Shown one piece after another: positions 22,330 to 35,761 of a DNA stretch of 64,000 bases. The position numbers and the translations under genes were made by a program. The DNA lies in NCBI GenBank assembly GCA_008828725.1, contig MEHQ01000745.1:46001-110000 (forward strand). The letters run 5' to 3'. Source of the DNA: Saccharina japonica (lineage: Eukaryota > Sar > Phaeophyceae > Laminariales > Laminariaceae). Position 1 is the stretch's first letter. Each line of letters begins with the position of its first letter. Under the pieces are notes generated by a model. That model saw nothing but the letters and a program-made list of their open reading frames with translations, was not told where the DNA came from and searched no databases.

Positions 22330-22399
22330 AATGGCACTTTCGGTTTCCTGTTGCGTGCGCACGTAATGGCACTTTCGGTTTCCTGTTGCGTGCGCACGT
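22330..22399 (+). repeat. 35-bp sequence in perfect tandem duplicate
   Basis: The unit beginning AATGGCACTTTCGGTTTCCT occurs at 22330 and 22365 with no change. Confidence 0.95.
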
Positions 22400-22503
22400 G
22401 TGGACTTCGTGGTTCGTGGTGCCAGGTATGACCATCCGACGGGTTGAAAAAATTGAAATTAAAGGTCAGATGAGGCAAGGGCGCACAAAAAAAACGAAGA
22501 AAA

Positions 22504-22752
22504 CGACACCACACACGCTAGGAAGGTCAGAATGAAAAACAAACCGGATCGCTGTGATCACAGGACGAAATGAGCAAAAACCATTTTTTTTTGTTTTTTG
22601 TTCCCTTTTTTTAACTTGGTTTTAGAGACCCCCCCTATTTTTTTTCGCTGGTCGGGGGGGTAATTAAAAAAAAACTCGACTTATTGTTTTCTGGGATCAC
22701 CACGGTCCGGTTACTTCCCTCCAATATAGGGGGGGGGGGTGTGTGGTGTCGA
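22504..22752. mobile_element. MITE-like element related to 21470-22245
   Basis: Ends CGACACCACACAC and its inverse (GTGTGTGGTGTCG). Just inside the left end it shares GGTCAGAATG and CGCTGTGATCACAGGACGA with the larger element. The interior is T- and G-run rich. Confidence 0.7.
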
Positions 22753-25152
22753 TAACTTTTTTTTTGTGCGCCCTTGTATGATACGTACATAAAGTATGTA
22801 CCAGTACATAATACCTGGTATGCTATGTACCACAGTACCCTGCATATCTGATATATAGATAGATACAAGTATTTACGTACATATTATAGTATACTTCATA
22901 CGTATAACACTTCCTGCGTGTATGCGCCCTTCTATTTACGAGTATAGTATCATGTCCCTGAATGCCGCGAGAGCGTATAGGTCACAGCAAACGTTCATGA
23001 AAATCAACGAGCAGTAGGAATGCTGACTGAACCCTCTGCGCGATAATGCTGAAGGCAACTACTACTGTAACTATACAGGGGCGGGAGACGGGGAGGCATA
23101 TATATATGCGACTACGGCTTGTCCAGAAGGCTGTGCAGGGCGAAAAGTCCCACAACCGGTTGACCTTGGGAAGAAGTAAAAGTGATGAAAGAAGCCTAAA
23201 AAGAAGTATTCCGACAACAATCTCCACCATCCATATGTATAAACCAGTAACAGAGGGCGTGAGCTTTATTTTTACCCATCCGCCAGAGGATAGAAGATAA
23301 AAAAAAGTTATTATTTTTTGTACTGTAGGTACATATTGAAGGTTGCAACGGAGCTTGAAGTGCGGGAAGGCAGGAACACGTATCACAACACAACAGGTAA
23401 ATCGCCAGGAAGTATTTGTGGGAGAGATTCGCTACTCAAGTTACCGTAGGTCTACAGCTAATAAATATAGGTGTGATACTGTGGAATAAACAACATCACA
23501 CAGTCATGTATTCATGTGCATGATGAGCAATAACAGGCATTTGGACAATGTGACCGAGCCTGCTTAACATCGAGAATCGAAGGTCTGCAGAAAAGTAAAC
23601 TGCGGCAGCATGAGCCCCAAGTGTACAGCAGTAGTAGGCACATAAAACACCTGGTAGGTACGTACAAGGTACGTACAACACATGCACTTGTACTACCGGT
23701 ACACATCATAATACCTTCAGAAAATAATAACCACGGCTTACTGATGAGATATTTCGGGTGTCGATCAAACAACCAGGGAGATACAGTAGAAGACAGGTAG
23801 AAACACTTCGAACGAGGTGCCAAACTACCGCAGAAAGCCGGGCGCAGAGGGGTGTCGGTGCTGTGCTGTAGTTGTCGCCCATTCCGTACAGTAGTATCCT
23901 CGTGTTGCATGTTCGTCGTTATGCCTCACCTTGTGTCCTCTGGATGGGTCAGAATGTGGAGTGTGATGGAAGAAAAAGTGACAAATGGTTTTGAGGAGTG
24001 AAGCGATACATGGTTGAACCTCCCCTTTTCCCGGGCAACGAAAAGCCTGCCAAAAGTGTCCCGTATTTTAGCTAGAGAGGATTGAGAGCAGCTCCTTACT
24101 CCGACATCCCTTACGCCTGGCGAATGCTATACTTGGTAGAGCGCGGGTATAGTCGAGTTTGTTGCTGATCCTTCGGAAAATCGCTCTGTTCCTACTGTTA
24201 TGCGGCACGGTATTGGGGAGGCTCGCGAAATCGGCTGCTATGTCTCCGTCTCCTGTCCTTCATGCCAGCTCGCTGGAGTTTACTGCCCACACCCGACAGG
24301 CCGGCGGGCCCTAACAAACCAAGTCCCGGACGACCAAGACTCTATATGCTACTATTTGGGAGACACCCGTCGAATTTCTCCACCTCCGAGGTTGCCTCCG
24401 CGATACTACGAGTACCGCAGTACTGCTAGGTATGGTTGGCCCCGTACGGGACTCTGGCCTGGCTGCCGCAGTTGGCACACGTAGACTAAGGTTTGGTGGT
24501 AACACCTTGGTTGACTCCGATACTTCCACCAATCATTTTTTCTGAGTAACCCCTTGTGGGGGTTCCGGCAGTACCCCCAACCACTGCGGATTTAATGGTG
24601 GACAACTACACGGCGGTCGGACCCCGCCTTCTTCTCTGCCGCCTGGCGCGACGCGTTCCCAGAACCTCGGGGTCTCCCGACACCTCAACCTCATTACCAA
24701 GATACCGGCACGACGGCAGAAGGCGTTGTATGTTACTGTCGTGCACCTGTCATGATATCCCCGTTTCCTACATTTATGGTTGGGGAAGCGTTACCATTGT
24801 ATTTTTATCCTTTTTAATATGTGTCCCCTATTAATAGCTCTACGTAAGTCTTCTGGGGCGGTCCAAACGCAAGCTGCGATGTATAGTAATCTTGAATTTA
24901 GTATGTGAGTGACGAGCGACCCAAGGGCCAACATGCCTCCACAACCCCACAGGAGCCTCGCCGTGAGCCCGACCCCCCCGCCGTTCACACATACCCCGGA
25001 CCTCGCCCCACCCAGGCGTCGTTGCGTCTGCAAACGATAAACGTCCCCTGTGACCCGGTGAGGCGTGATCGCGCCTGTGGTCTGGAAAGCGTACCTCGAA
25101 GATAGGTACAGGCTGGTTCAAGCATACCGCCCAAAATTTATTCAGTGGCCAA
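22753..25152. other. No gene recognised
   Basis: Open frames up to 134 codons occur on both strands but show no domain, codon bias or splice-supported continuation. The segment around 24000-24840 has somewhat longer frames on the plus strand and could be a decayed gene. Confidence 0.45.
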
Positions 25153-25421
25153 TGTCCACGCCGTTTTTTGGACATAGACCCTGAAATTTGGCACGTGGTT
25201 TATGCGCCCTACCTGAGCCTTTTACGAATGGCGTTTTTTTTTCCGTCGGATATTGTTTGTTTTGTCATTTTTTGGGAAATTTGGGTCTTCAAGGATCCAA
25301 AATTTCCGGCGAAAAATTAAAAATTAAAATAAACATTCGTAAAAGGCTCGGGTAGGGCGCATAAAACACATGTGCCAAATATCAGGGTCTATCTCCAAAA
25401 ACCGGCGTGGAGATTTGGACT
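25153..25421. mobile_element. Fold-back element with inverted arms of about 90 bp
   Basis: The left arm (25153-25245: CACGCCG, then TAGACCCTGA, TTTGGCAC, TATGCGCCCTACC, GCCTTTTACGAATG) and right arm (about 25335-25421) are near-perfect inverses around a roughly 90-bp A/T-rich loop. No protein. Typical of a MITE; a target duplication was not resolved. Confidence 0.78.
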
Positions 25422-26937
25422 TTTTGTGCCGGTAAAAGTGCAAAAATAGACTTTGCCTCGTAATTACTTAGTTTCAGTATATAATCAATTTTGGGCGTTA
25501 AATATGACTTCAGACGATCACACGCAGTCAGATCTTCGAATATTTGCGTGAAACTAAACTTTGTACAAACATGCCTTGGACCACCTGCAAGCGGCTCGTT
25601 CAGAAAAACAAATTGGGTGGAAAAAAAGATTTTTTACGGAAACGCCTGGCTATTGTTGACCAGGCCTGTGATTGGTCGGACCACATTTTCGGCGGTAGCG
25701 CCAGTTCTAGGTCCTTAAACAAAAAAATTGGATATTTCACCCTCTTCCACTGTGCATGGCGGTCAGTATGATGCCGAATATGTGACATTGGAATTGATAT
25801 TGCATGCGGCATTCTTGACTGACGAAATTCGGGGTGGTATGCCTGAATCAGCTCGTATTTACAGTAGTGTCACTGCAACGCGCTCAACCGCCGCTCCCTA
25901 TGATAGCGAAAATAAAGGTTACTCCCCTTCTGTCTGAGGATGTCTGCGACGCACGGCCCCGGTCGAGGGGGGCAACGTTTCGTCCTGTCGCGCGAAAAAG
26001 CAAGTACACTAACCTATTGCAAACCCAAAACACCCCCAGAACCCAACAGCCCGGGTCACAAGAAGAGGACAGACAGAGGCACTGCTGTCCCCACAAACGG
26101 AGTCATCCTGTAACATGTGGCGGCGCAGACCTGTTTTAGTTTTGGTTTGGGGTACCTACAGGGCCATGCGACACCCCCCTTAGAGCGTACTAACCCAGCG
26201 GTGAACGGGCCGAGAACTACTGGACATGTGCAATCGACTCGATGGCAGTGTAGTTCACGGCTGCTAGGTTTTCCTGCAATAATTGTACCGGGCTGGTCGA
26301 CGTCTCAAAAAATACGGCAAGCTGCGAACTTAGAGAAATCCCCGAGTATTTTCAATGAAGAGTCTGTTACTCTCAAATTTCAGGGTTCCACGAATAACGA
26401 CCCCAAGACCGCGAACCCGATGAACAATGAACGCTGAACTCTTGGAGACAAAGGCGACATGGCGAAGTGGACCAGCTGGCTGGCGCAACCGCTGAGCCCC
26501 GCCCGGCGCCCGCCTGCCCCAAGCCCATTTCAGGCCTACCAGGTATTCACATTTCATGCCTACCAGATATTCACATTGCGGGGGACCATAGTAAATTACG
26601 GCCAATATTGTAGGTCCTATTTATTATGGTCACCCGTAATAGCTATGTCGTGTTCGAAAGCGTGGGGGTTGTCGTCGATGCTATCCCGATTCCACCGAGA
26701 AGCACCAACAGCAACGAACGGCGCTATCGGCCCCGTGGCGTGTACGCCTCACAACCCGTAATCCCGAAAGACGCGTTCGTGCAGATTTACGGTAGGGAGG
26801 CGAACTATCGACAATCAAACGTGCTTGAGCTGCCGAGCATGATCGTAACGACGTCGCGCAGTCAAACGTAGCACTTACTGTAGTCACACGCCGGGCCATA
26901 GTGTGACCGGATTTTATGTCCGATCTTTTCGGGGCTT
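25422..26937. other. No gene recognised
   Basis: A 20-bp sequence GCCTACCAGGTATTCACATT is repeated with one change at 26535 and 26557. Open frames are short and unsupported. Confidence 0.45.
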
Positions 26938-27695
26938 GAAGAGGTCCCTTCGGGTAAAAACTATTACTCGTAGAGAAAATAGAAACAAATCCGTTTTTTT
27001 GTTTTCAGTTGCCATTCTATGTATGGTGTACTTTCTACCTTTTCATGACTTCCCACGGAAAATGATGTTTCTCTGGGTCCAATGCTCAGACTGCCAACCG
27101 ATGAATAGTTTTAGAGAGCGTAGGGCATGGTCAACATTTGTGTCTCAGGAGGCGTATCGATCAGACGCCTTTTTCATCACGAAAAGTGCCTTTACTCAAA
27201 AACGACTCGCCATACGCCTGGTTCCCAAAGACGAAGTTGAAAAATGGAAGTTTGTCCGGCTGTTGAGACTGTTTTAACTCTGATTTTCGATGATAACGCC
27301 GAGCACTTGTGGGTGAACCTACCTCGGTCTCTAGTTCTACCGTCCGTGGCGTCCTACGTGGCCACAGCAGAGTGTAGATACCCAACAGGAGCTCCGAAAC
27401 GATCAAAGGTCTTGCTGCGGAGCACTTTCATTTCGTGATGCAAACACAGCAATACTCACACTCCCTTGCAGATCCAACAGCCCCAACACCTCCTAGAGAC
27501 TATAACGAATAAGCTATACGTTGGTCGGTCGGAGGTTTGAGTATTAGAACTGTAGCTATGGCGTGTTCCGTAAGGAGTACCCGCTATAGTGTTATTATAC
27601 CAGAAATAGTATTGCTGCTTAAAAAAGACAAAAAATATATATTTTTCAACACTCTACTGTAGTACTCTTCTTTTTTTTTACCAAAGGGGCCACTT
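26938..27695 (-). mobile_element. TIR element, uninterrupted copy (minus orientation)
   Basis: This is the inverse counterpart of 14417-15505 without the inserted element. Its ends are degenerate forms of AAGGGGCCCCTTCGG. The body contains the CGTCTGATCGATACGCC, CACAAATGTTGACCATG and AACGGATTTGT blocks also seen at 15290-15470. There is no transposase. Confidence 0.7.
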
Positions 27696-30600
27696 GAATA
27701 ATGCCGTGAAAAGCAAGGAACTCCGTCTCTGCCACCAATGCGTCTGTTGGGATTATGTTTTTAGCTCCAATGCATATCTTATGATAGGGCCATAATGTTA
27801 GGCGTTACACGCCGCGGGGGCTGACAATAGCATTGCTGAAGGAGTCTCTCGGCCGAATCGGGGTGTCATCGACGCTAGCCTCCACGCATTCCAACCCGCC
27901 GTTGCTACGTACCAGGTACATGTTAAGCCTCAACGGGCTTGGTGCAAGCGCGAAAAGAGCTGTGCCTATAAGGTTCTGCAGCCAGCTCGTGCGCCTCTTC
28001 ATTTCAACTTCGTTTTTGAAGGTAAACCTTGTTGTCGGGTTCACGGTCTCGAGACTGTTATTCGGAGAACTCCGATATTTGTCTCGGGAATTGCCCCCCG
28101 AGTTTGTTTGCAACTAGAGGTGGGTTATTTTGGACGTCAGCCACGACGGTACTATTGCAGGCAACTATTAATAATATAGTCGTGTTACTTTTTCCACCGA
28201 GTGTGTGAAAAACCGCTCTGTAAGCAAGTTGCCGACACGCTTACCACCGGCGCAAAGGGACTTTAGAGGGTGCTGCGCGGTCCCACACGCACCCCAGCGA
28301 ACAAAACGCTAAACCGAACCCGCCGCCACATATCACAGTGATTGGCCCTGGGGAACAGCGCCTCTGAATGTCTTATTCGTGGGGCCCGGGCGGCTGAGCT
28401 CCGGGGTGTTTTTTGCGTGGCGTTTCTGACTTTGTGGTGACGCTGATTCAAACGTTTACCTCCTCAACCGGCACCGTGCACCACAGACACTGCTCGACAG
28501 AAGGGGTGTTTCTCGCGGGGGGAGCGGCGGTTGAGCCCTGTGCGCTGGCACTACTGTAATAAACTGTATTCGAGGGATGATGTCTAGCCCATAGGGGCAC
28601 CATAGAGGCAACCAGGCCTCACAGGGGTGGGGTATCGTTTACTCACGCGTGCGACGACCCCACTGAGGTTTCGCGTTCCATGATAAGCTTGAGCGGCGTT
28701 TGGAGCCGCGCTCATGGCAGCGTTCATGTGGAGTGATGTGAAGCAAGGTCGACCCTTTGGTTATTTGTCACTCGCAGATATGGCTACCTATTTATAGGGT
28801 GCAGTTTAGGTCGCTCGAGAGGACTCTTTCTAGAGGGGAAACAATCCCAGGGAGTATGAATAGACACGCCTCAACAGCGATAGAAGAGGTAAATGAAGAT
28901 ACCATGATTGTTAGCCCATAGTACCCACACAACGTCCTCTGTCGTCGTATCGGTATTTTGTTAATGAGGCTTGGGTGTCGGGATTCCCCGAGTTCCTCAG
29001 AGCACCTCTAGCAAGGTGGCAGAGAAGAACGCGGGAGAGTGTCGCTGTAAAGTGTGTCCCTCCATTATTATCGCAGTCGCTAGCTAGCGTAGTAGCTGTC
29101 GCGCGAGGGGGAATTCAGGGAAAGGATGGGTGGAAGATTTGGGGCCGCCCAAGGTGTACACCCAAACTTTGCTGCACTAGCAGCGACCGTCAGGCCAGGG
29201 TACCGTATGAGGCAAAACAAAGTGCGTTTAGTATCGAGGCAAGCCTCGGAGTTGGAGAATGTCGACGGGATTCTACCATTGGGGGTTTTTCTCGTCCAGG
29301 ACGACGTTTGTCGAAGGCCCCCGTCAATTAGTTGTGGAAAGGGACAAGAGACGGGAACACAGCAGGCGACGTCGCGACTCTCCTGCATTGCCGGTGGAGT
29401 CCCTGTTCAACGTCGCGGACAGTGGAAAAATAGTGATATTTCGAACGACATCTGCACAATGCGAAGAAACAAGACCATGTACAACCCGTCCTATGCCAGG
29501 TAGGGGTACACCATGATACACCTTTTTGTGCGAGGCTCTTCACTTGAGAATCTCTTTTTATCAACATATCAACCAAAAACGGACGTTTAGAGAAACAAAA
29601 GAGTCTACGCCTAGCCCTATATGAGCAATCCCACGGCATACTGCAGGTCTGCGGTATATCGAAACGTACGATAAGGCGTGCCTTGTTGGGTGTTGCCTCG
29701 CTTGAGACGCTACATCAGTCAGAAACAATAAGCATTTGCCTCAGAAGGCTGAGCAAAAGTGGTACATCTATTGTCGTAGCACCCAGGCATTACGTACAGG
29801 TTGGGGATGTCTAGAAAAAAAAGAGATGCTCTCTAACCTGTAGTCTGAAAAGTGATACGGTCCTCGTGATGAACAAAATACCTTTGTTTTCATCTATGAA
29901 ACCACCCTCTCTCAGAACTCGAACGCGAGGGTGCTCTCCACCCCGACTATCAAAACCAGCGTGTCGAAAGCCAGAGGTCCGGCCGGGAGAGTCCGCGGCT
30001 GTAGCACCGGCAGAGGACATCTGGTGTGTGCTCGGAGCTTCGTGGTACACTACCATCGTGAGGCTCGCGCCTCCTGCTGTTCAACGGGTTCATCGGTCTC
30101 CGAATAACGTGAGAAGATTCTAGAAGAATATGTTGTCAATCGGTAGATAGATAAAAAAAAGGGTTATTTGCGCCGGTTGCGTTGCTCTCGCAGCAGCAGT
30201 GCTCGGACGTTGCCAGCCTGTCTGCTTGCCGCGGGCGATCCAGCACTCCGTCCACCAATGAACCCGGCAAGCCTGGTAGGAAGAGTGTTTGAGTGTGGTG
30301 GGCCCCCTCTGGTGTGTCCGCGGTGCCCTGTGCGAGGCGGTGTGTCCCTCGGTGCTTTAGTGTCCTGCCTGCTTGGCCGTCACCAAAAGCTTAAGGTATG
30401 TGATTAGGTTCTTCGAGTATAGGCGATTTTTCTCGCAGTTTGACCCTACGTTAATCAAGTCATTTGTAGCGTGATTCCCCCGCCCCCCTACAGGTGATAT
30501 AGCCCCGAACCAAAATCGTTTATCGCAGAGATAGCCTATACCGGACGCTTCTGGCAGGTGTTACGATCGCCCCGAATAGGGGGTGCTCAACTACAGCAAG

Positions 30601-31000
30601 TCTCTCTTCGCTTTCCCTCCTATATGTCACATATTCTTGGATTACACTCTACCCTGTCCCATCTTGGAGATACAGACGAGGTGAGACAGAACGATGAACG
30701 TAAAACAAGGATAAAGAGCGCGTGACAACTACAGAGTACAGCACCGAAAATCCTCTAAGCTCTGCTCTAGGCGGTGGTCTTCGACCTCATGCCATGCGTT
30801 TCCGCTTCCTCTTGCGTCTTCCTGATTACTATATCGTCCCCCGAAAGCTCTGACATGTACATAGGCATTGGCAACTACGAGGCTTGTTTAGGTTGATGTG
30901 TATGTTAATTGTATACCGGCAATAAAGTACAACATACACACCACTTCACACGCATGCATACCTTGTGTTAATGATAGGTATCAGTGATTTGTTTCTGCAG
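27696..31000. other. No gene recognised
   Basis: The longest frames are at 29000-29520 on both strands (up to 125 codons). They may be a decayed coding region, since several frames run through the same 400 bp, but no domain is visible. Confidence 0.4.
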
Positions 31001-31002
31001 AC

Positions 31003-31475
31003 TATCTTTCGCTATTTTTGGCATCCGCTTACAAGGATAAACCGCCGAGTGAGCTAAACAGTTAGCTACTTGTTACGAGGTGACACAGAATCAGGACCCA
31101 TGACATGCACAAAAACCTACATATTCCAGTATTTCTACTAACCATATTTGGTCCTGATTCCTATGCTTTCCCGTCATATATGCGACGTACACGTAAGTGC
31201 CCGGCTTCTTTTTTAGGATAAAGCTACAGAGTACTACTGCTCGTAAGTCGGCAGTGTTTGCGTACTCAAAGGATAAACCACTGCCGGATGAGCTAAACTG
31301 TCAGCTACGGTACTCCAAATTTAGCAATGTTCGTTCATTAAGGGTGACATACTGAGCTACTACCGCGAGTCAGCCGTGCTAAGCCAGCTGACTGTTTAGA
31401 TCACTCAGTAACTTATCCCTGATAATCGTACACAAATATTGCAGGGTTCGAATCCCACCAACAAAGGAAGTCGTT
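31003..31475. repeat. tRNA-like repeats (third group)
   Basis: GGATAAACC, GCCG, TGAGCTAAAC and AGCTAC recur at about 31035 and 31269; as the complement they resemble a tRNA 5' half with box A-like TAGCTCATCCGG. At about 31378-31475 on the plus strand a related head (CAGCTGACTGTTTAGATCAC) is followed by box B GGTTCGAATCCC. None folds into a functional tRNA by eye. Confidence 0.5.
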
Positions 31476-31479
31476 TTGT

Positions 31480-33715
31480 TTCCAGGAGAAAATAAAAATA
31501 ATAAAAGCGGAGAGAATCACAACAATACAAAAGCACTCGATACGGGGTCGGTAGTAGAGGGCACCACTAGAAAAGGGCGCACGACTCCAAGCGAAAACCC
31601 ATAAAAAGAGGGAAAAAAACAGGCGCTGAGTAGGGGCTTGATCAACCGTGGAGACTGTTGTCGGTGGTACATACGGTAGGACGAATTGAGCCCAGAGGCA
31701 ATGACTACTGCATGCCCTGCTCCCGTTCGTTTCTAAGTGATATACAAACCACTAAACTGATTATCAATAAAGAGGCATGAATGGCGAGCCCCTTAGTTAA
31801 ACAGTGCGGACTTGATTTGCCCTTAACGAAAGACCAAAATAACCGTGCAGCACTGACGACTATGTTCAGCAGTGGCATACCCTTTTTCAAACGAAAAGGC
31901 AGTGTTGTTGTTGCTGAGCAAGTTCGGTCAGATTGAGATTGTCCAACTGCCCTGTGTTGCGTAATACCTGGTATGCCACTTAGGAGCTACACCTGGTACT
32001 TTATACCGGCATCATGCCACTGTGCGTGTGAGTATGCATTCCCCTTGCCATGAACCTACCTAGAGTAGCGAGTCTCTTCCAACGACCTCCTTGCGATCTG
32101 CTTGTTGTGTCGTGATGTGGTCTTTGTCGCACTGTGGGCTCCTTTACGCTGGCAACAGTTGTACCTCTACCTACCGACTTACTACCTAGTGTTCTACCTA
32201 CTTACTACCTAGTGTTCTGCAGGTTGTTCTCGGACTGTTTTCATTTCATTTTGTTTCAGTCGCCACTTTTACTTTCCCAGCTCAACGCCTGAGAGCTTTC
32301 ACCCTGAGCGGTCTCACGGACAAGCCGGGGTCATGGACGCCTTCCCTTCTCCCCCCCCTGTACCTGTCTTCATCTTTATCGCGAATGCGGTTCAGCATTT
32401 CCACTACCCATCGATTATTCTCAAAGTATTATATAGCTCATACAACATGACGCGTGTATTTATTATTTGCACCAGGTTTTTATTTTCGAAACGGCCGGGC
32501 ATGCATGCTTGGTACCAGATAGTACGTACGCACGCACGCACGCGACGGAAACTACATATTTGGTTATATACCCAGTGGGTGTGAATCTATATATTTCCAG
32601 GGATGCCTGTTCCGCGTTGCATGTAGGCTGGTGTTCGCAAATCCACACGCCGTTCGCCCCGAAACCCTTGGCGTTCGTGGAAATTTGAAACTTCGATACA
32701 TCTACAACTCCAACGACCCAGGAACGACATCCCCCGAGTCGACACCGCCCCGTAAAGTGTGGAACACCCGACCCCACTGGCTGATTTCAGGTTTGGCCGC
32801 GGCTCATGGTCTCGATGTCCCACCGGATCCGGGGATGATAAGGCCCCATCTCCGGATCGTGAGTCCTTCCATACGTATCTAGCCCCAACAACCCGGGGAC
32901 TACTGTAGAACGGACACCCCGCGAGTCGATACCACCCCGCACGGTGGTCCTTACGTTGCCGTTCGGAGCGGTACATCACGGCAAACTGCGAGAACTGCCA
33001 CACACCTGGTACTTATGGCAGTATCACCACACACACCCCTGGTACTTATGCGCAACGCAGGGCTAGTACCACGGGCGTAGCCGTGGCCGTACCGCTAGTC
33101 ACAGTGAAATATGCACCCATGTATAATTTATGAGTCTGGTCATGAATATAATAGTGGCTCTTTGGACTTTTAGACCCATTCGTGCAGGAGGAGTGTGTGG
33201 CTATTCCGGAGGCAAAACATGACCGGACTCAGGGTGTGAGATGTATGGGGTGCTAGAAAACATCTCGAGGCGGCCAGGGGATGCACAGATGCAACGAGCG
33301 ACGAGCGGGCTCACCGTGTAACACTGTAGATACACGTACACGATGGTGCAGCCCCTTTTGGGTGGCTCTGCCGCTATTTCACTTAAAGCATGTTTATTAA
33401 TTTCTCCGGCGTTGACAAAGTGTTCCCAGTGAAGTCTCCCGAGCAGACCCGGCCATATGTTATACTCAGACTCACGAAATGACGCTGTGGCGGGGGTTTC
33501 CGTGATGCCAAGTACCATCTCGCGTCGATGAAAGGACATCGAAAATAGCAGAGGACTCCGAATTCCAGTGCCGTGACGGCACGTATCTGGATATGATATA
33601 CAGTGTCGCTTGACAGATCCAGGTCCCATCAACCGAGTAAATGCCCTGGTGGCCGAAAATGACGGGCTACCAGGGATCGAATAGATAAACCACTTACAAT
33701 ACGGGGATATGACAC
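31480..33715. other. No gene recognised
   Basis: Contains two TACCTACCGACTTACTACCTAGTG-like short repeats (about 32170-32215), paired ACCTGGTACTTATG motifs (33007 and 33035), and a short segment (32636-32690) resembling 262-315. Confidence 0.45.
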
Positions 33716-34086
33716 GCTGTTTCGTTGTTCCTATTTTGTTACTAGTATTGGTGCTGTTGTTGCTGCTGTTGGTAGTGGTGGTCGGTTGGTGGTGATGCTG
33801 TTGCTGATAGTGGCCTGGTGTTACTGTTGTTATTGTTACTGCTGTTGTTGTGGTTCTTGTTTGTGTATTTTTTTCGTACCTCTCCAACTTTGGCCCTGGT
33901 TTTCGGTGCCTTGTATGCTTTCCAGAAACTCGCATTCGCGCGAGGCAAAGTACTGCTTTGTTTGACACGTTTCCGCGGTGCCCAGCCACATGGTCCATAC
34001 ACTTCCTGGAGCTGAATCACTTCATGCGTCGTTCCGCCGCTCGTTTTTGCTGCAGACGTTGCGCTCGTCGAGGACGCCGAACAGGT

Positions 34087-34681
34087 ATGACCATCTCCCG
34101 GTGGGGGGTTGCCCTCCTTGTGGAGGTGGTGCTCCTCAACCCCTCGCTCCCACAGGCCGCGAAGGAGAGGATGCACGTGTCGCAGGGAGGCGTGCAATTC
34201 AACGTCATCCGTTTCGACGAGAGGCGCAACAAACCGTTCAACGTCATATTCAAGGTGGAGGACGAAAAGTCTAACTTCAAGTTCAACGCGGCCGGGAATG
34301 TAACCGATATCAGAGTCGGGAATCTTAAGTACGAGGTGGTGTCCGCGTCTCCGTCTGACGTCACCGTGAGCACCAACCAATCCCTAGGATCGACGAGGAG
34401 AGTTCTTACGGAAGACGGCGAGGCGACCGAACAACTATACGACGAAGTCTCCGTAGTTGAGCACCGCCGCCTCTATGCCTGCGACGACTGCGAAGGCGCG
34501 TGGGACGTGATGTGCGGTCGAGGCCTCAATTCCGTGTGCGATCTGGTCAACTACGGCCCTCCGTTGGAGGCATCAGCTGAGGCGTCGATTTCTACAATGT
34601 GCGACGATTTCGGAGATGCGTGTTCGAGGCTTACCGCCACCCTTGCGTGCCAAGGCCAGTGCAGAAACGAAGACGACACCG
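34087..34681 (+). CDS. EGF-domain leishmanolysin-like protease, plus copy, exon 1 (signal peptide and N-terminal region)
   Basis: First exon of the plus-strand paralogue. The exons are 34087-34681, 35642-35761, 36120-36204, 36708-36992, 37735-37877, 38330-38397, 38923-38997 and 40265-40432. They total 1539 nt and encode 512 residues, with every junction GT-AG and in phase. The N-terminus MTISRWGVALLVEVVLLNPS is a signal peptide (cleavage probably near PQA-A). The exon has exactly the same length (595 nt) as the minus copy, and the two proteins align without gaps here. About 370 bp of upstream sequence, including a CAA/CAG-rich stretch (about 33720-33860), is also shared, so the promoter region was probably duplicated. 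All catalytic residues are kept, so I infer an active secreted zinc protease. Confidence 0.85.
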
Positions 34682-35641
34682 GTCAGTGGATGAAAGCACA
34701 CCAAAAACGAACCGGCGTTGGTTGAGAGTTAATAGCTCCATGTGCAGGCATACATAACATAGCAGAGGCATTGGTTGCACGATAAGTCCCGATGGTCGCT
34801 GCGTGGCCCTGCTCCGCAAGTGTGTCGCCTCAAAAGGACGTGTTACAATCCTTTTTTTGGTGGCCCGATCGCCCACCCCTCAGTTTATACCGGTTGACGC
34901 CGTGTAGCTCCCACGTTTCTTCTGACAGTTGTAGGAATACCTCTCTCTTGGTACTCGTAGGTACGCCTTACCCTATCGCGGTTGGAGACGGTTTCCAAAG
35001 CGAAGCGCTAATAAGGTACTGTACGCGCAATACTGATTGTTCCAATCGAAACGTTGAGTCCTGCTGTGTACGTTATAAACTCGATACGTCTGCAATGATT
35101 GGATTTGAGGGTCGCAAACGAAGAAGATTAAACAGTGGCTGTGTCTGCATACAGTAGCGTGTTTACGTATGTCGCCCCCTGTCCCTCGTCAGTACCATAT
35201 ACACTGTACTTGCAGGCACGTTGTTATTTGGTGTGGTTGCTCGCATTGTCACTCGAGTGGCCCACCCATTCCCTCCATAACTCCAGAACTTCGTCCTGCG
35301 ACATTCTGCCTCATGTGGAATTCGGCGAATGTGGAATGTCACACAAACGAACTCCAAGCCCTATGTCATAGATAGCAAGTCGTCGTGAGATCGGCAACTG
35401 TGTGCGACGCTGCCGTGCGACGCTGTCGCGACACCAGAGGCAAGCTAGCGTCCGACATACTTCCGAGAGTAGTCAGTAGCTTTGCACCTGCCTCGCATTC
35501 ACTTGCCCCTAACGGTTCGAATACCTACACTCTGAACTACAGTACTCACGTACATATACTCACGTACATGTACTCCCACCTCGTGCTGTTATGTCCACCG
35601 CGTATTCGCCCTTCCGCAACAAGCCACACCGACCGCCGCAG

Positions 35642-35761
35642 GTGGAGCATGCGAACCCAATCCGTGCAATGCGGGCACGTGCACCGTAGATCCGGCGGGG
35701 GGGCACATGTGTTCCTGCCCTGACGGCTTCGGGGGCATGAGCTGCCAAACAGACACATCAA
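35642..35761 (+). CDS. Leishmanolysin-like protease, plus copy, exon 2 (EGF-like domain)
   Basis: A 120-nt phase 1-1 exon encoding CEPNPCNAGTC, then CSCPDGFGGMSC, with all six EGF Cys. The acceptor is CCGCAG and the donor is GTGAGA. Confidence 0.87.

Noticed and set aside
22982-23910. Minus-strand frames of 132-134 codons with hydrophobic stretches
   Set aside because: T-rich composition explains the hydrophobicity; no family pattern seen.
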